In this document: one piece after another, positions 40,675 to 50,377 of the stretch
How the letters are laid out: every line of letters begins with the position of its first letter
How positions within the stretch are numbered: position 1 is the stretch's first letter
NCBI GenBank assembly: GCA_963751105.1
Contig: CAVVTG010000002.1
Span: 2,046,001-2,110,000, forward strand
DNA from: JACVRW01 sp963751105
GTDB lineage: Bacteria > Actinomycetota > Thermoleophilia > Solirubrobacterales > Thermoleophilaceae
Direction: 5' to 3'
Length of the DNA stretch: 64,000 bases
Translations under genes and position numbers: made by a program
Notes under the pieces: generated by a model
The model's database searches: none
Told to the model about the DNA's origin: nothing
The model's input: only the letters and a program-made list of their open reading frames with translations

Positions 40675-42591
40675 ATGAGCACTCGCTCTCGCCACGCCCT
40701 GGGCGCGCTCGGCCTGCTCGCAGGCCTGGCCGCGGCGGTTGCGCCGGCGGCGTCGGCGGGCGAGGGGTCGCTGCGCGCCCGGACGCTCGACCGCGGCTGG
40801 GAGGTCCGGGTGGAGCCCGCCGCCCCGGGCCTGCCGCAGGAGGCCCCGCCGGAGGAGACCGCACCCGAGAGCTCGGAGCCTCCCGCACCGCCCACGCCGG
40901 CCGGCCGAGCGGCGCAGGGCCCCGGCGAATGGCGCCCGGCGGCGGTGCCCAGCGTGTTCGAGTCGCGGGCGCTGGCGCGCCTCTATCCCGGACAGGTCCG
41001 GCGCTACCGGCTGCGCTTCGAGGGCCCCGTCACGCGACCGGGCTTTCGCTGGCTGCTGCGCTTCGACAGCGTGCGGCGCAACGCCGGAGTCTTCCTCAAC
41101 GGACGGCGCATCGGACGCAACGTGGATCCGTACACGCCCTTCACTGTCGAGGCCCGGGGCCTGAAGCCCGGGCAGGTCAACGAGCTGACGGTCGTGGTGG
41201 ACGGGCGAAAGAACCCCGACCTGCCCGAGGGCTGGTGGAATTGGAACGGCATCGTGCGCCCTGTCCGCCTGGTTCCCGCCGGTCCCGCCCACCTCGCGGA
41301 CCTCGGCACCATGTCGAAGGTCAGGTGCCGCGGCCCGGCCCGCAACTGCCGGGCCGAGCTGCTGCTCCAGGGACTGCTCGAGCGCCGCGGAGGCTCTCGC
41401 GCGATCGAGCCCTCCCTCGAGGTCCGGCTCCGGTCGCCGTCGGGGCGCGCGACGACACGCAGCTTCAGGCTGCCGCGCCAGCGCGCCGCCGGCCGCCGCG
41501 TCGAGCTCTCCATGCGAGTGCCCGCGCCCGAGCTCTGGTCGCCCGACTCCCCGCAGCTCTACTCGGCCCGACTCGTCCTGCGAAATGGCGGACGCGTGGT
41601 GCAGGTGGAACGGCGCCGGCTCGGGCTGCGCTCCGTGGAGGTGAAGGGCGGCCACCTGCGGCTCAACAACCGCCGGGTGAGACTGCGCGGCGCGTCGATC
41701 CACGAGGACATGCCGGGCTCAGGGGCGGCGCTCACCAGCGCCGACATGGACCGCATCGTCGCCGATCTGAAGGACCTGGGGGCCAACATCACCCGTGCCC
41801 ACTACCTGATGAACGATCGCCTGCTGGCGCGCTTCGACCGGGCGGGGATCCTGGTCTGGAACCAGGCGCCCGTCTGGCAGCGCGATCACGGCGCCCGGCT
41901 GCTCTGGCGACCCGAGGAGCGCGAGCGCGCGCTGCTCACCGTCCGGCGGACGGTGACCGCAGCCCGCTCGCACCCCTCGGTGCTCACGCATTCCGTGGCC
42001 AACGAGCTGAGCTTCACGCCGGACGCCAAACCCGGCACGCGCCGCTTCCTGCTGGCGGCGCTCGAGCAGGCCCGGGAGCTCGACCCCACACTGCCGATCT
42101 CGGTCGACATCAAGGGGCGGCCCGGCTACGGCGAGCAGTTCACCTACGGGGCCTTCGACCTGATCGGCCTCAACCAGTACTTCGGCTGGTATCCGTGGGT
42201 GGAGGACTTCAGCCTGCTCGAGCCCTACGTCTACGAGCTGCGTGATCACTATCCGCGTCAGGCGATCGTGATGACCGAATGGGGCGCCGAGGCGCGGCCG
42301 GAGCTGGCCGCCGCTCCCGCGGCCCTCAAGGGCGGCTATGCCTTCCAGTCCTTTCACGCCGCGCGAACGCTCGACGTGATCGACCGCTCGCCGGTGCTCG
42401 ACGGTGCGATCTACTGGACGCTCAGGGAGTTCGAGATCTATCCGGGCTGGCGCGGCGGAGCCGGGCAGCGGCCGGCCCAGTTCAGGCCCAACACCCGCCA
42501 CCACAAGGGACTGATCGGCTACGAGGGCGAGCGCAAGCCGGCGTTCGGCCTGCTGGCTGAGCGCTTCAAGGCTACGCCGCTCTATCCGTGA
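40675..42591 (+). CDS. Secreted glycoside hydrolase family 2 protein
   Basis: 638 residues. Signal peptide ALGALGLLAGLAAAVAPAAS. A Pro/Glu-rich linker precedes a jelly-roll (LRFDSVRRNAGVFLNGRRIG), an Ig-like domain (LWSPDSPQLYSARLVLRNGG, RLGLRSVEVKGGHLRLNNRR) and a TIM barrel (LRGASIHEDMPGSG, NITRAHYLMNDRLLARFDRA). Acid/base Glu444 is in HSVANELSFT and nucleophile Glu535 in IVMTEWGAEARP. Likely an exo-acting beta-glycosidase such as beta-glucuronidase or galactosidase; the sugar is unknown. Confidence 0.9.
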   Translation: MSTRSRHALGALGLLAGLAAAVAPAASAGEGSLRARTLDRGWEVRVEPAAPGLPQEAPPEETAPESSEPPAPPTPAGRAAQGPGEWRPAAVPSVFESRALARLYPGQVRRYRLRFEGPVTRPGFRWLLRFDSVRRNAGVFLNGRRIGRNVDPYTPFTVEARGLKPGQVNELTVVVDGRKNPDLPEGWWNWNGIVRPVRLVPAGPAHLADLGTMSKVRCRGPARNCRAELLLQGLLERRGGSRAIEPSLEVRLRSPSGRATTRSFRLPRQRAAGRRVELSMRVPAPELWSPDSPQLYSARLVLRNGGRVVQVERRRLGLRSVEVKGGHLRLNNRRVRLRGASIHEDMPGSGAALTSADMDRIVADLKDLGANITRAHYLMNDRLLARFDRAGILVWNQAPVWQRDHGARLLWRPEERERALLTVRRTVTAARSHPSVLTHSVANELSFTPDAKPGTRRFLLAALEQARELDPTLPISVDIKGRPGYGEQFTYGAFDLIGLNQYFGWYPWVEDFSLLEPYVYELRDHYPRQAIVMTEWGAEARPELAAAPAALKGGYAFQSFHAARTLDVIDRSPVLDGAIYWTLREFEIYPGWRGGAGQRPAQFRPNTRHHKGLIGYEGERKPAFGLLAERFKATPLYP

Positions 42592-42592
42592 G

Positions 42593-43297
42593 TCACCACT
42601 GCAGTTGCCGGCCGTCGCGGAAGAAGCCTCCGCTCGGCCCGTCGTCGGGCAGCAGCGCCGCCCACATCACGCTCGCCGCTCCGTCGGCCACGGGGCGCCC
42701 GCCCGGGCCGCCCATGTCGGTGGCCACCCAGCCGGGGCACACCGAGTTGACCAGGATCCGGTCGGAGTGCAGCTCGGCGGCCAGTACCCGGGTCAGGGCG
42801 TTGAGCGCAGCCTTCGACACGCTGTAGGCGGGCGTGCCGGCGCCCATGGAGGAAAGCGAGCCCGACTCGCTGGATACGTTCACCACGCGCGCGTGACCGG
42901 AGCGCCGCAGCAGTGGCAGCAGGGCCTGCGTCGTGCGCCAGGCGCCGAGCAGGTTCGTCTCCAGCGCCTCCTCGACGATCCCGAGGTCGGCGTCCACCGC
43001 TCGCTGGCCGGTGTCGTAGTGGATGGCCGCGTTGTTGACGAGCACGTCGAGCCGGCCGTGGTCCGCCTCGAGCTCCGACGCTAGGGCGAGCACACTCTGA
43101 GGATCGGCCACGTCGAGCCGGCGCGCCTCGATGTCGAGGTCCCCGCCGAGCCCGGAGGCCGCCGCCTCGCCCTTGTCGAGGTCACGCGAGCCGAGCACGG
43201 TCGTCAAGCGCTCCTGCGCGAGTTGTCTCACCACCTCGAGCCCGATACCGCGGTTGGCTCCGGTCACGAGAGCGACGCGACGGTCGGACGAGGCCAC
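42593..43297 (-). CDS. Short-chain dehydrogenase/reductase
   Basis: 234 residues, classical SDR: cofactor motif VTGANRGIGLEV, NNAA (LVNNAAIH), catalytic Ser in VVNVSSESGSLS, and YxxxK in PAYSVSKAALNAL. The C-terminus VCPGWVATDMGGPGG is typical of carbonyl-reductase-like SDRs. Likely NADP-linked. Substrate unknown. Convergent with the GH2 gene, one base between stops. Confidence 0.94.
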   Translation of the reverse strand: MASSDRRVALVTGANRGIGLEVVRQLAQERLTTVLGSRDLDKGEAAASGLGGDLDIEARRLDVADPQSVLALASELEADHGRLDVLVNNAAIHYDTGQRAVDADLGIVEEALETNLLGAWRTTQALLPLLRRSGHARVVNVSSESGSLSSMGAGTPAYSVSKAALNALTRVLAAELHSDRILVNSVCPGWVATDMGGPGGRPVADGAASVMWAALLPDDGPSGGFFRDGRQLQW

Positions 43298-43845
43298 CCC
43301 GCCGAGACTAGTCGCGGGCCGGGGTGGCCTCGAGATAGGCGCGCCCGCGGGGCGACAGCCGGTAGCCGATCGGCAGGCTCTCGGTCAGGCCGAGTTCCTT
43401 GAGCTTGCGCACGTCGGTCTTGAAGCGAGCCGTCTCCAGGCCACGCAGCGCCGCCAGCTCGGGCGCGCGGACGGCCGGTTGCTCGTCGATCAGGCGCAGC
43501 ACGCCGGCGGTCCAGGGACCGTGGCCGCTGCCGGCATCGAAGCGGGCGAGCCGTGCGTCGATCGCCGCGCGCTCCGCAACGGAGAGCGACGAGCGCTCGC
43601 GCAGGGCGACGCGCGGGTCCGCCCCGGCGAAGCTGAGCGCGATCCGGTGCAGCGTTCCCCTCTCGCCGAGCTGCGACAGCAGCTCAGCGCGATCGCGGGC
43701 TCCGGCTCGCCGCGCGTCGGCCTCGGTGATGTCGGCTTCGTCGATGCGCTCCACCGACTCGATGGCCAGCACGCCCAGCCTCGTTCGCAGCGTGCCGCCC
43801 GCCCTCACGGTCGGCCGTCGCCAGCGGCGGAAGGCGAGGGTCACC

Positions 43846-44523
<678 letters not shown>

Positions 44524-44539
44524 TGCGCCAAAGATTCTA

Positions 44540-44582
44540 GCTGCTACTTGTTTTTGAAGCAACTACACAGTTAAATAGCAGC
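44540..44582. promoter_or_regulatory. Inverted repeats between hxlR and MFS genes
   Basis: Long-arm repeat GCTGCTA (44540-44546) with TAGCAGC (44576-44582). Inside it is an imperfect repeat, minus strand GTTGCTT-N7-AAGTAGC (44565-44545). The block fills the 61-base gap and is AT-rich, as expected for overlapping divergent promoters and an HxlR operator. Confidence 0.55.
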
Positions 44583-44584
44583 GC

Positions 44585-46132
44585 ATGAGCTCCTCCGCCG
44601 CCAATCGCGCCCTCCTCGTCCTCCTGCTGTGCGCCTTCGCCGTGACCGTCGACACCACGATCGTCAATGTCGCGCTGCCCACGCTCTCGCAGGAGCTCGA
44701 CGCCTCCACGCGCGACCTGCAGTGGGTGGTGGACGCCTACACCCTCGTGTTCGCCGCGCTCGTGCTGGCCGCCGGCGCGCTGGGTGACCGCTTCGGCCGC
44801 CGGGAGCTGCTGCTCATAGGGCTCGTGGTCTACGGCGCCGCCAACGGCGCCGCTGCGCTGGTGGACTCGAGTGGCGCGCTGATCGCGTGCCGCGCTGTCA
44901 TGGGCCTCGGCGCGGCCATCATCTTCCCCGCGACGCTGTCCACGATCGTGCACCTGTTCAGCGAGCGCGGCGCGCGCGCGAAGGCGATCGGGTTGTGGGG
45001 CGCCACCACCGGAATCGCCGTGGCGCTCGGGCCGATCGTCGGTGGCGCCATGCTCGAGGCCAGCGGCTGGCAGGCGGCGTTCTGGCTGAAGGTGCCCATA
45101 GCCGCGCTGGCCTTCGTGCTTGCGCTGGCGTTCGTGCCGACCTCGAGCGATCCGCGCCGGCCGCCGGTCGACCGGCTGGGCCTCGTGTTCTCGGCCGTCG
45201 CCATTCTGGCGCTGGTGTACACGATCATCGAGGCGCCGGAGCAGGGCTGGCTCTCAGCCCGCAGCCTGGCCGGCTTCGCCGTCGCGGCCGTCCTGTTCGT
45301 GGCCTTCGTGGCCTACGAAGCGCGTCGTGAGGATCCGCTGCTCGACGTGCGGCTGTTCCGCAACGGCCGGCTGAGCGCGGCCTCGCTGGCGATCACGCTC
45401 ACCTTCTTCGCGCTGTTCGGCTTCATCTTCCTGATCACCCAGTACTTCCAGGTGCTGAGGGGCTACGAGCCCTTCGAGACCGGCGTGCGGCTGCTGCCCG
45501 TGGCGCTCTCCACCGGCGTGGCCGCCGTGGTGGGCACGCTGCTCGCCGTGCGCATCGGCAACAAGGCGGTGGTGGCCAGCGGGCTGGGTCTGATGGCGAT
45601 CATGTTCGCCTGGACCTCTCAGGTCGACGGCGCCACGAGCTACCTGGAGATAGCCGCGCAGATGGTGGTGCTCGGCACCGGCATGGGCCTGACCACGGCG
45701 CCGGCCACCGAGTCGATCATGGGGGCGGTGCCGGCGGCCAACGCCGGCGTGGGCTCCGGCATCAACGACACCACCCGTGAGCTGGGCGGCACCCTGGGCG
45801 TGGCGGTGATCGGGTCGGTGTTCGCGTCGCTCTACTCGGCCGGCTTCGACGGGGCGCCCGCCGGGCTGCCGGTGGACTCGGCCGAGGATTCGATCGGGGC
45901 AGCCGTGGGCATCGCCCAGCAGCTCGGCGGCGCGTCCGGCGAGGCGCTGCGACAGCTGGCCACCACAGGGTTCTACGACGGGCTCGAGGCCGGCTGCCTC
46001 GTGGCGGCCGGGGTCTGTCTGGTGGGGAGCATCGCGGCGGCGGTCCTGCTGCCGGCCAGGCCGGCCGACGAGCGAGCCGAGGCCGCGCCCGGCGCTCGGC
46101 CCCGGGCGGCCGAGTCGCCACAGGCGGCGTAG
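44585..46132 (+). CDS. MFS drug exporter, DHA2 (14-TMS, EmrB/QacA-type)
   Basis: 515 residues. Motif D1-like DTTIVNVALPTLSQEL, motif A GDRFGRRELLLIG, motif C-type GIAVALGPIVGGAMLEAS. Fourteen predicted spans, with conserved WQAAFWLKVPIAALAFVLAL. C-terminal cytoplasmic tail ADERAEAAPGARPRAAE. Proton-driven multidrug efflux is the usual role. Control by the divergent HxlR regulator is likely. Confidence 0.94.
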   Translation: MSSSAANRALLVLLLCAFAVTVDTTIVNVALPTLSQELDASTRDLQWVVDAYTLVFAALVLAAGALGDRFGRRELLLIGLVVYGAANGAAALVDSSGALIACRAVMGLGAAIIFPATLSTIVHLFSERGARAKAIGLWGATTGIAVALGPIVGGAMLEASGWQAAFWLKVPIAALAFVLALAFVPTSSDPRRPPVDRLGLVFSAVAILALVYTIIEAPEQGWLSARSLAGFAVAAVLFVAFVAYEARREDPLLDVRLFRNGRLSAASLAITLTFFALFGFIFLITQYFQVLRGYEPFETGVRLLPVALSTGVAAVVGTLLAVRIGNKAVVASGLGLMAIMFAWTSQVDGATSYLEIAAQMVVLGTGMGLTTAPATESIMGAVPAANAGVGSGINDTTRELGGTLGVAVIGSVFASLYSAGFDGAPAGLPVDSAEDSIGAAVGIAQQLGGASGEALRQLATTGFYDGLEAGCLVAAGVCLVGSIAAAVLLPARPADERAEAAPGARPRAAESPQAA

Positions 46133-46154
46133 CTCGGCCCCCCGGGCGACGCCC

Positions 46155-46683
46155 TCAGCGCGCGGGTGCAGGCATCGGCTCGGGCAGCTCGGCGTGGAGC
46201 TCCGGCAGTGCGCGGTCGAGCCAGCGCGGCAGCCACCAGTTGCGCTCGCCCAGCAGCTGCATCACCGCCGGCACCAGTACCAGCCGGACCACGGTGGCGT
46301 CCACGAGGACCGCCGTGGCCAGCCCGATCCCGATCAGCTTGAGGAATACCTCGGGGCTGAGCGAGAAGGCCGCGAACACCGCGACCATGATCGCCGCGGC
46401 TGCCGTGATCACCCGCGCCGTGCGGGCGATCGCGTCCACCACCGCGCGCGAGGTGTCGCCGTGGCGGGCGTATTCCTCGCGCACCCGTGAGAGCAGGAAC
46501 ACCTCGTAGTCCATCGACAGGCCGAACAGGACCGCGAACATCATCACCGGGATGAAGGGCGCCACCGGCGTGTCGGTGTCGATGCCCACGAGCTGCCCGA
46601 AGAAGCCACCGGAGGCGAACAGGGCCACCACGCCGTAGGCCGCGCCGATCGAGAGCAGGTTCATGGCGCCCGCCTTGATCGCC
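46155..46683 (-). pseudogene. C-terminal fragment of an MMPL-family transporter
   Basis: About 175 residues matching only the last third of an MMPL protein: IKAGAMNLLSIGAAYGVVAL, VMMFAVLFGLSMDYEVFLLS, RVREEYARHGDTSRAVVDAI, VLVDATVVRLVLVPAVMQLL. The preceding ~500 residues are absent. Upstream of IKAGAM the sequence is the start of a response regulator in another frame. No start codon suits this fragment. A deletion or misassembly is the simplest explanation. Confidence 0.8.
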
Positions 46684-46684
46684 C

Positions 46685-46804
46685 CTCCCCGTCGGCCGCC
46701 TCGCCCGCGACCTCGATGCCGTCCTCGGCGTCGAGCAGCGCTCGGAAGCCGGCGCGCACCAGCTCCTGATCGTCGGCCAGCAGCACCCGGATGGGATCGC
46801 TCAT
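46685..46804 (-). pseudogene. N-terminal fragment of a NarL/LuxR-type response regulator
   Basis: ATG 46804 (ATGA overlap with the kinase stop) gives MSDPIRVLLADDQELVRAGF, LLDAEDGIEVAGEAADGE and then stops matching the family near 46685. It terminates at 46661 after a few unrelated residues. The phosphoacceptor Asp and whole DNA-binding domain are missing, so no functional regulator is encoded here. It abuts the MMPL fragment. Confidence 0.85.
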
Positions 46805-48034
46805 CGGCGCGGCAGAGGCAGCAGGGCGGCCACCCGCCAGCCACCGGGCCCGGCTGCGCCGGCCTCGACCCGGCCTCCCACCGCCGCGGCGCGTTCGCGC
46901 ATGCCGCGCAGGCCGTTGCCGCTGCCCGCGGGAAGGGAGCCGTTGGCGTTGCCGTTGGGCGCCGCGCCCACGCCGTCGTCGGACACCTCGATGCGCAGCT
47001 CGCTCACGCCCACGTCGAGGACCACCCCGGCTCGCGAGGCGTGGGCGTGCCGCAGGACGTTGGTGAGCGCCTCCTGCACGATCCGGTAGCCGGCCGCGTC
47101 GACGGCCGAGGGCAGCGGCCGGGACTCGCCATGCCGCTCGACCTCGAGCTCGATTCCCGCGGCGCGCATGCTGTCGGCCAACTCGTCCAGCGAGTCGAGC
47201 CCCTGGGCGGGGCGCACGGGTGCGCTCTCCCCGGCTTCGCGCAGCACGCCCAGCGTGGCCCGCAGATCCGCGATCGCCTCGCCCGACACCCGCCGGATCG
47301 TCTCGAGGGAGCGGTGCGCCTCCTCGGGCCTGCGCTCGAGCAGATGCGCGGCCACCCCGGCCTGGACGTTGATGGCCACCATCGAGTGGGCCACCACGTC
47401 GTGCACGTCGCGGGCGATGCGCAGCCGCTCCTCCCCCACCCGGCGAAGCGCCTCCTCCTCGCGGGTCCGCTCGGCCGTCTCGACCCGCTGGTGCAGGGCG
47501 TCGATGGCTGCGCGGCGATCGCGCACCGCGTTGCCGGCGAGCAGCGGCAGAGCGATGTAGAGGATGTTCTGGGCCGTCTGGATGTCGAGCAGGCCGTGCG
47601 GGCTGTAGAGCTCGATGGCGAGCAGCACGACGGGCACGAACCCGAGCGCCGCGAGGATCGACCGACGCCGGTCCGTCAGGCGCGAATAGGTGTACAGGGC
47701 GACCATGGGGGGCAGCGCCACCGTCTCGTAGATGGAGCAGTACTCGAGCACCAGGAAGACGGTGAGCGCCGAGAGCAACACCACGACGAGCGGGTACGAC
47801 CTGCGGAACACGAGCGGGAGGCCGGCCGCCAGCACGGCGAGCACCGCCGGGACGCTGAAGCCGGTGGAGTCGCCCGTTGAGGGCGATCTCGCCCAGCAGG
47901 ACGGCGATCACCACGGCGGCGACCGCCACGTCGAGCAGCGATACCTGTTGGCGCAGCCGGGCCACGGTCAGCTCACGGTACCGCCCCACCCATCCGGCGT
48001 CGTCGTCCCCGGGGAGTATCTGAGCTGTGGGCAT
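46801..48034 (-). CDS. NarL-type sensor histidine kinase (HisKA_3), apparent frameshift
   Basis: Starts at ATG 48034 (MPTAQILPGDDDAGWVGRYR, span VSLLDVAVAAVVIAVLLGEI). One surplus G at 47873-47875 changes the frame at ALNG-DSTGFSVPAVLAVLA. The rest holds more spans (LAVLAAGLPLVFRRSYPLVV), HisKA_3 (RLRIARDVHDVVAHSMVAIN) and HATPase (YRIVQEALTNVLRHAHASRA, SDDGVGAAPNGNANG, GLRGMRERAAAVGGRVE). Its cognate response regulator is the truncated one directly downstream. Only 20 bases separate its start from the divergent cyclase gene. Confidence 0.85.
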
Positions 48035-48054
48035 GCCGAAGTAGCCTCGGCCCC

Positions 48055-49014
48055 ATGGAGAGCTTGTCGGCCACGTACCGCCGGCGCGGCGCCGACCCGC
48101 CGTTCACCGATCCCGGCCGTGACCACGGCAGCGGGATGGAGGGCTACTACTGGCGCATCGTGGACTCCGAGCGGGGACGTGTCCTCGTGGTGCTGTGCGG
48201 GATCTGCCGGGGCCCGGCCGGGCGCTGGGCCCTCGTGGCGCTGGCCGCACACCCCGGAGGTCTCGTGCGCCACGCCATCGCCGAGCCGGCGACCGGGGAC
48301 CCGCAACGCTTCGGGGCCACCGCGGGCGAGCTCCTGACCGGGTCGCTCGAGCGCCTGCGACTGCGACTCGACGACGCCCACTGGATCGACGCGGTGATCA
48401 CGCCCTCGGTCCCGTGGCCGCGACGCCGAACCGGGGCGCTGGGCGCCGCCCATCTCGTGCCCGGCCTGGCCCAGTACTGGCAGCCCGTGCTGCTCGACGG
48501 CGAGGCGCGGGGCGAGGCCTGCATCGGCGGCGAGCGGGTGAGCCTCGACGGAGCGCGCGCCTACGCCGAGAAGAACTGGGGTCCCGGGTTCGCCGGACGC
48601 TGGTGGTGGGGTCAGGCCGGCGCCTTTGCGGACGGCGATCTCACCGTGGCCTTCGCGGGCGGGCGGCTGCCGCTGCTGGGCGCCCGGCCCGCGCCCACCG
48701 CGGTCGTGGTGCGAATCGGCGCGCGGGTGCTGGCGCTGCGGCCGCCGCTGGCCCGGACTCACGTCTCCGTGGGCGAGCTGGGCTGGCGCGTGCGCGTGCG
48801 CTCCGCTCGTCACCGGCTGGAGCTCGAGGGCAGCCCCGCACAGAACGCTCCGCACGTGCTGCCCGTGCCCGAGCCGGGACCGCCGCAGTTCGAGCTGCGC
48901 TCTCAGCAGCTGCTGGCCGGAGAGATCTCGCTGCGCCTGCACAGCGGGCGCCGGACCATCATCGACGCGACTTCTCCGCTTGCCGGTCTGGAGCTCGGCT
49001 CTCCGCACGTTTGA
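48055..49014 (+). CDS. Tocopherol cyclase-like protein (VTE1 family)
   Basis: 319 residues. Family features: the N-terminal SGMEGYYWRIVDSERGRVLV (plant FFEGWYWRV equivalent), WPRRRTGALG, and especially the block ARAYAEKNWGPGFAGRWWWG, matching the YAEKNWG...WWW signature of tocopherol cyclases. Predicted to close the chromanol ring of a prenylated hydroquinone. The start at ATG 48055 keeps the N-terminal family region. Together with the VTE3- and VTE2-like genes 0.5-2.3 kb downstream it makes up a candidate tocochromanol cluster. The substrate is inferred. Confidence 0.85.
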   Translation: MESLSATYRRRGADPPFTDPGRDHGSGMEGYYWRIVDSERGRVLVVLCGICRGPAGRWALVALAAHPGGLVRHAIAEPATGDPQRFGATAGELLTGSLERLRLRLDDAHWIDAVITPSVPWPRRRTGALGAAHLVPGLAQYWQPVLLDGEARGEACIGGERVSLDGARAYAEKNWGPGFAGRWWWGQAGAFADGDLTVAFAGGRLPLLGARPAPTAVVVRIGARVLALRPPLARTHVSVGELGWRVRVRSARHRLELEGSPAQNAPHVLPVPEPGPPQFELRSQQLLAGEISLRLHSGRRTIIDATSPLAGLELGSPHV

Positions 49015-49528
49015 CAGCCGCGCTCAGCGCCTCCGCCCCCACCAGCCGCTCGAAGGGGCCCACCGCGGCCCACAGTGCGCGCAGCCGCAGGCCGGCTCCG
49101 CTGTCGACCGGATCGATGCGGGCCTCGGACACGAGCTCGGCCTCGCCGTCCACCGTCGGCTCGGCCCAGTGCGCGAACAGCACCCGCACCGTGCCCTCCT
49201 CGTTCCAGTCGCGGAAGGCCTCGGCCCCCGCCAGCTCGGGATAGTCGCGCGCGAGCGTCCAGATCCGCCCGCAGAGGCCGGAGACGAGGGAGGTCTCGTT
49301 CTCCTCGAGCACGGTGAACGGGTAGCTGCGAAACAGCTCGCCGAACGTCTGCTCCGCCGGCGTCTCGGGAATGCGCCAGCGAATCAGGCGCCCCAGTGCC
49401 ACCGTGTCGGAGAGGCGCAGCCCGAACGCGGCGCGCCAGAGCTCGCCCGCATCCACCAGACTGGCACGCCGGTGGTGGGTCCGTACCACGGGATTGGGTA
49501 GCCAGTCGTCGAGGCGTGGCAAAGCCAT
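48959..49528 (-). CDS. Conserved hypothetical protein (DUF2867-like/SRPBCC-like)
   Basis: 189 residues: RLDDWLPNPVVRTHHRRASL, FRSYPFTVLEENETSLVSGL, CGRIWTLARDYPELAG, GTVRVLFAHWAEPTVDGEAE, LRLRALWAAVGPFERLVGAE. This pattern is seen in actinobacterial DUF2867/polyketide-cyclase-like proteins. Reads opposite to, and lies between, the VTE1- and VTE3-like genes, overlapping the former by 56 bases. No catalytic role assigned. Confidence 0.72.
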   Translation of the reverse strand: MALPRLDDWLPNPVVRTHHRRASLVDAGELWRAAFGLRLSDTVALGRLIRWRIPETPAEQTFGELFRSYPFTVLEENETSLVSGLCGRIWTLARDYPELAGAEAFRDWNEEGTVRVLFAHWAEPTVDGEAELVSEARIDPVDSGAGLRLRALWAAVGPFERLVGAEALSAAVKRAESRAPDRQAEKSRR

Positions 49529-49567
49529 TTCAGTGTCCTACGCTTCCCCGAACCGGAAAGGCCACGC

Positions 49568-50374
49568 TTGCGGTCGATACAGCACAAGAAGGAGGCTTAC
49601 TGGTTCTACCGGTTCGTCTCGCCCCTCTACGACCGCTGGGTCAACCCGCTGTTCTGGACTCCGGCCCTTCGGAGCGAGGCGCTCGAGCTGGCCCGTCTCG
49701 ACGAGCCCGGCCTGTCCACGCTCGATGTCGGCGCCGGCACCGGCTTCTCCACCGAGGGCATCGTCGAACGCATTGCGCCGGAGCACGTGACCATGCTCGA
49801 TCAGAGCCCGGATCAGCTCGGCCGCGCGAGAAGGAAGCCCGAGCTGGCGGCCTGCGCGAAGCTCCTGGGTGACGCCGAGCGCCTGCCCTTTGCCGACGAC
49901 TCGTTCGACCGCTACGTGTCGTGCGGCAGCATCGAGTACTGGCCCGACCCGGGGCGGGCGATCGCCGAGGCGCACCGGGTGGTGCGCCCGGGCGGCACCG
50001 CGCTGATCGTCGGGCCGCTGCCGCCGCGGGACCGGCTGGCCCGGTTGCTGGCCGACGCCTGGATGCTGTTCCCGAGCGAGGACGATTACCGCCGCTGGTT
50101 CACCGAGGCCGGGTTCGCGGACGTCGAGCTGCGCCGCTTCGGCGCCCCCTGGGACGGCCGGCCGCAGGACGCCGGCTACGGCGTGGCCATCTCCGGGCGC
50201 TCCACCGATCAGGGTCCGCCCCCCGCGCCCGCCGCCGTGCCCTCGGAACAGGTCGACGAGTCGTGGACCGCGCGCCGTCTGGGGCGCTTCGCCGTGGGCG
50301 CGCTGGCCGGCCTGGTGTTCGTGCCGGTGGGTGTGTTCCTCAACCTGCGCGCCCGCCGGGCGGCGCGCGGCTGA
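49568..50374 (+). CDS. MPBQ/MSBQ methyltransferase-like protein (plant VTE3 type)
   Basis: 268 residues, TTG start with GGAAAGG about 7 bases upstream. Opening YWFYRFVSPLYDRWVNPLFW, SAM motif LDVGAGTGFSTEGIVERI, VTMLDQSPDQLGRARRK, and RYVSCGSIEYWPDPGRAIAE follow the plant VTE3 sequence closely. So do ADAWMLFPSEDDYRRWF and a C-terminal anchor (VGALAGLVFVPVGVFLNL). Predicted SAM-dependent methylation of a 2-methyl-6-prenyl-1,4-benzoquinol. Cyanobacteria use an unrelated enzyme for this step, so the plant/archaeal-type here is notable. Followed 3 bases later by the VTE2-like gene. Confidence 0.9.
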   Translation: MRSIQHKKEAYWFYRFVSPLYDRWVNPLFWTPALRSEALELARLDEPGLSTLDVGAGTGFSTEGIVERIAPEHVTMLDQSPDQLGRARRKPELAACAKLLGDAERLPFADDSFDRYVSCGSIEYWPDPGRAIAEAHRVVRPGGTALIVGPLPPRDRLARLLADAWMLFPSEDDYRRWFTEAGFADVELRRFGAPWDGRPQDAGYGVAISGRSTDQGPPPAPAAVPSEQVDESWTARRLGRFAVGALAGLVFVPVGVFLNLRARRAARG

Positions 50375-50377
50375 GCC

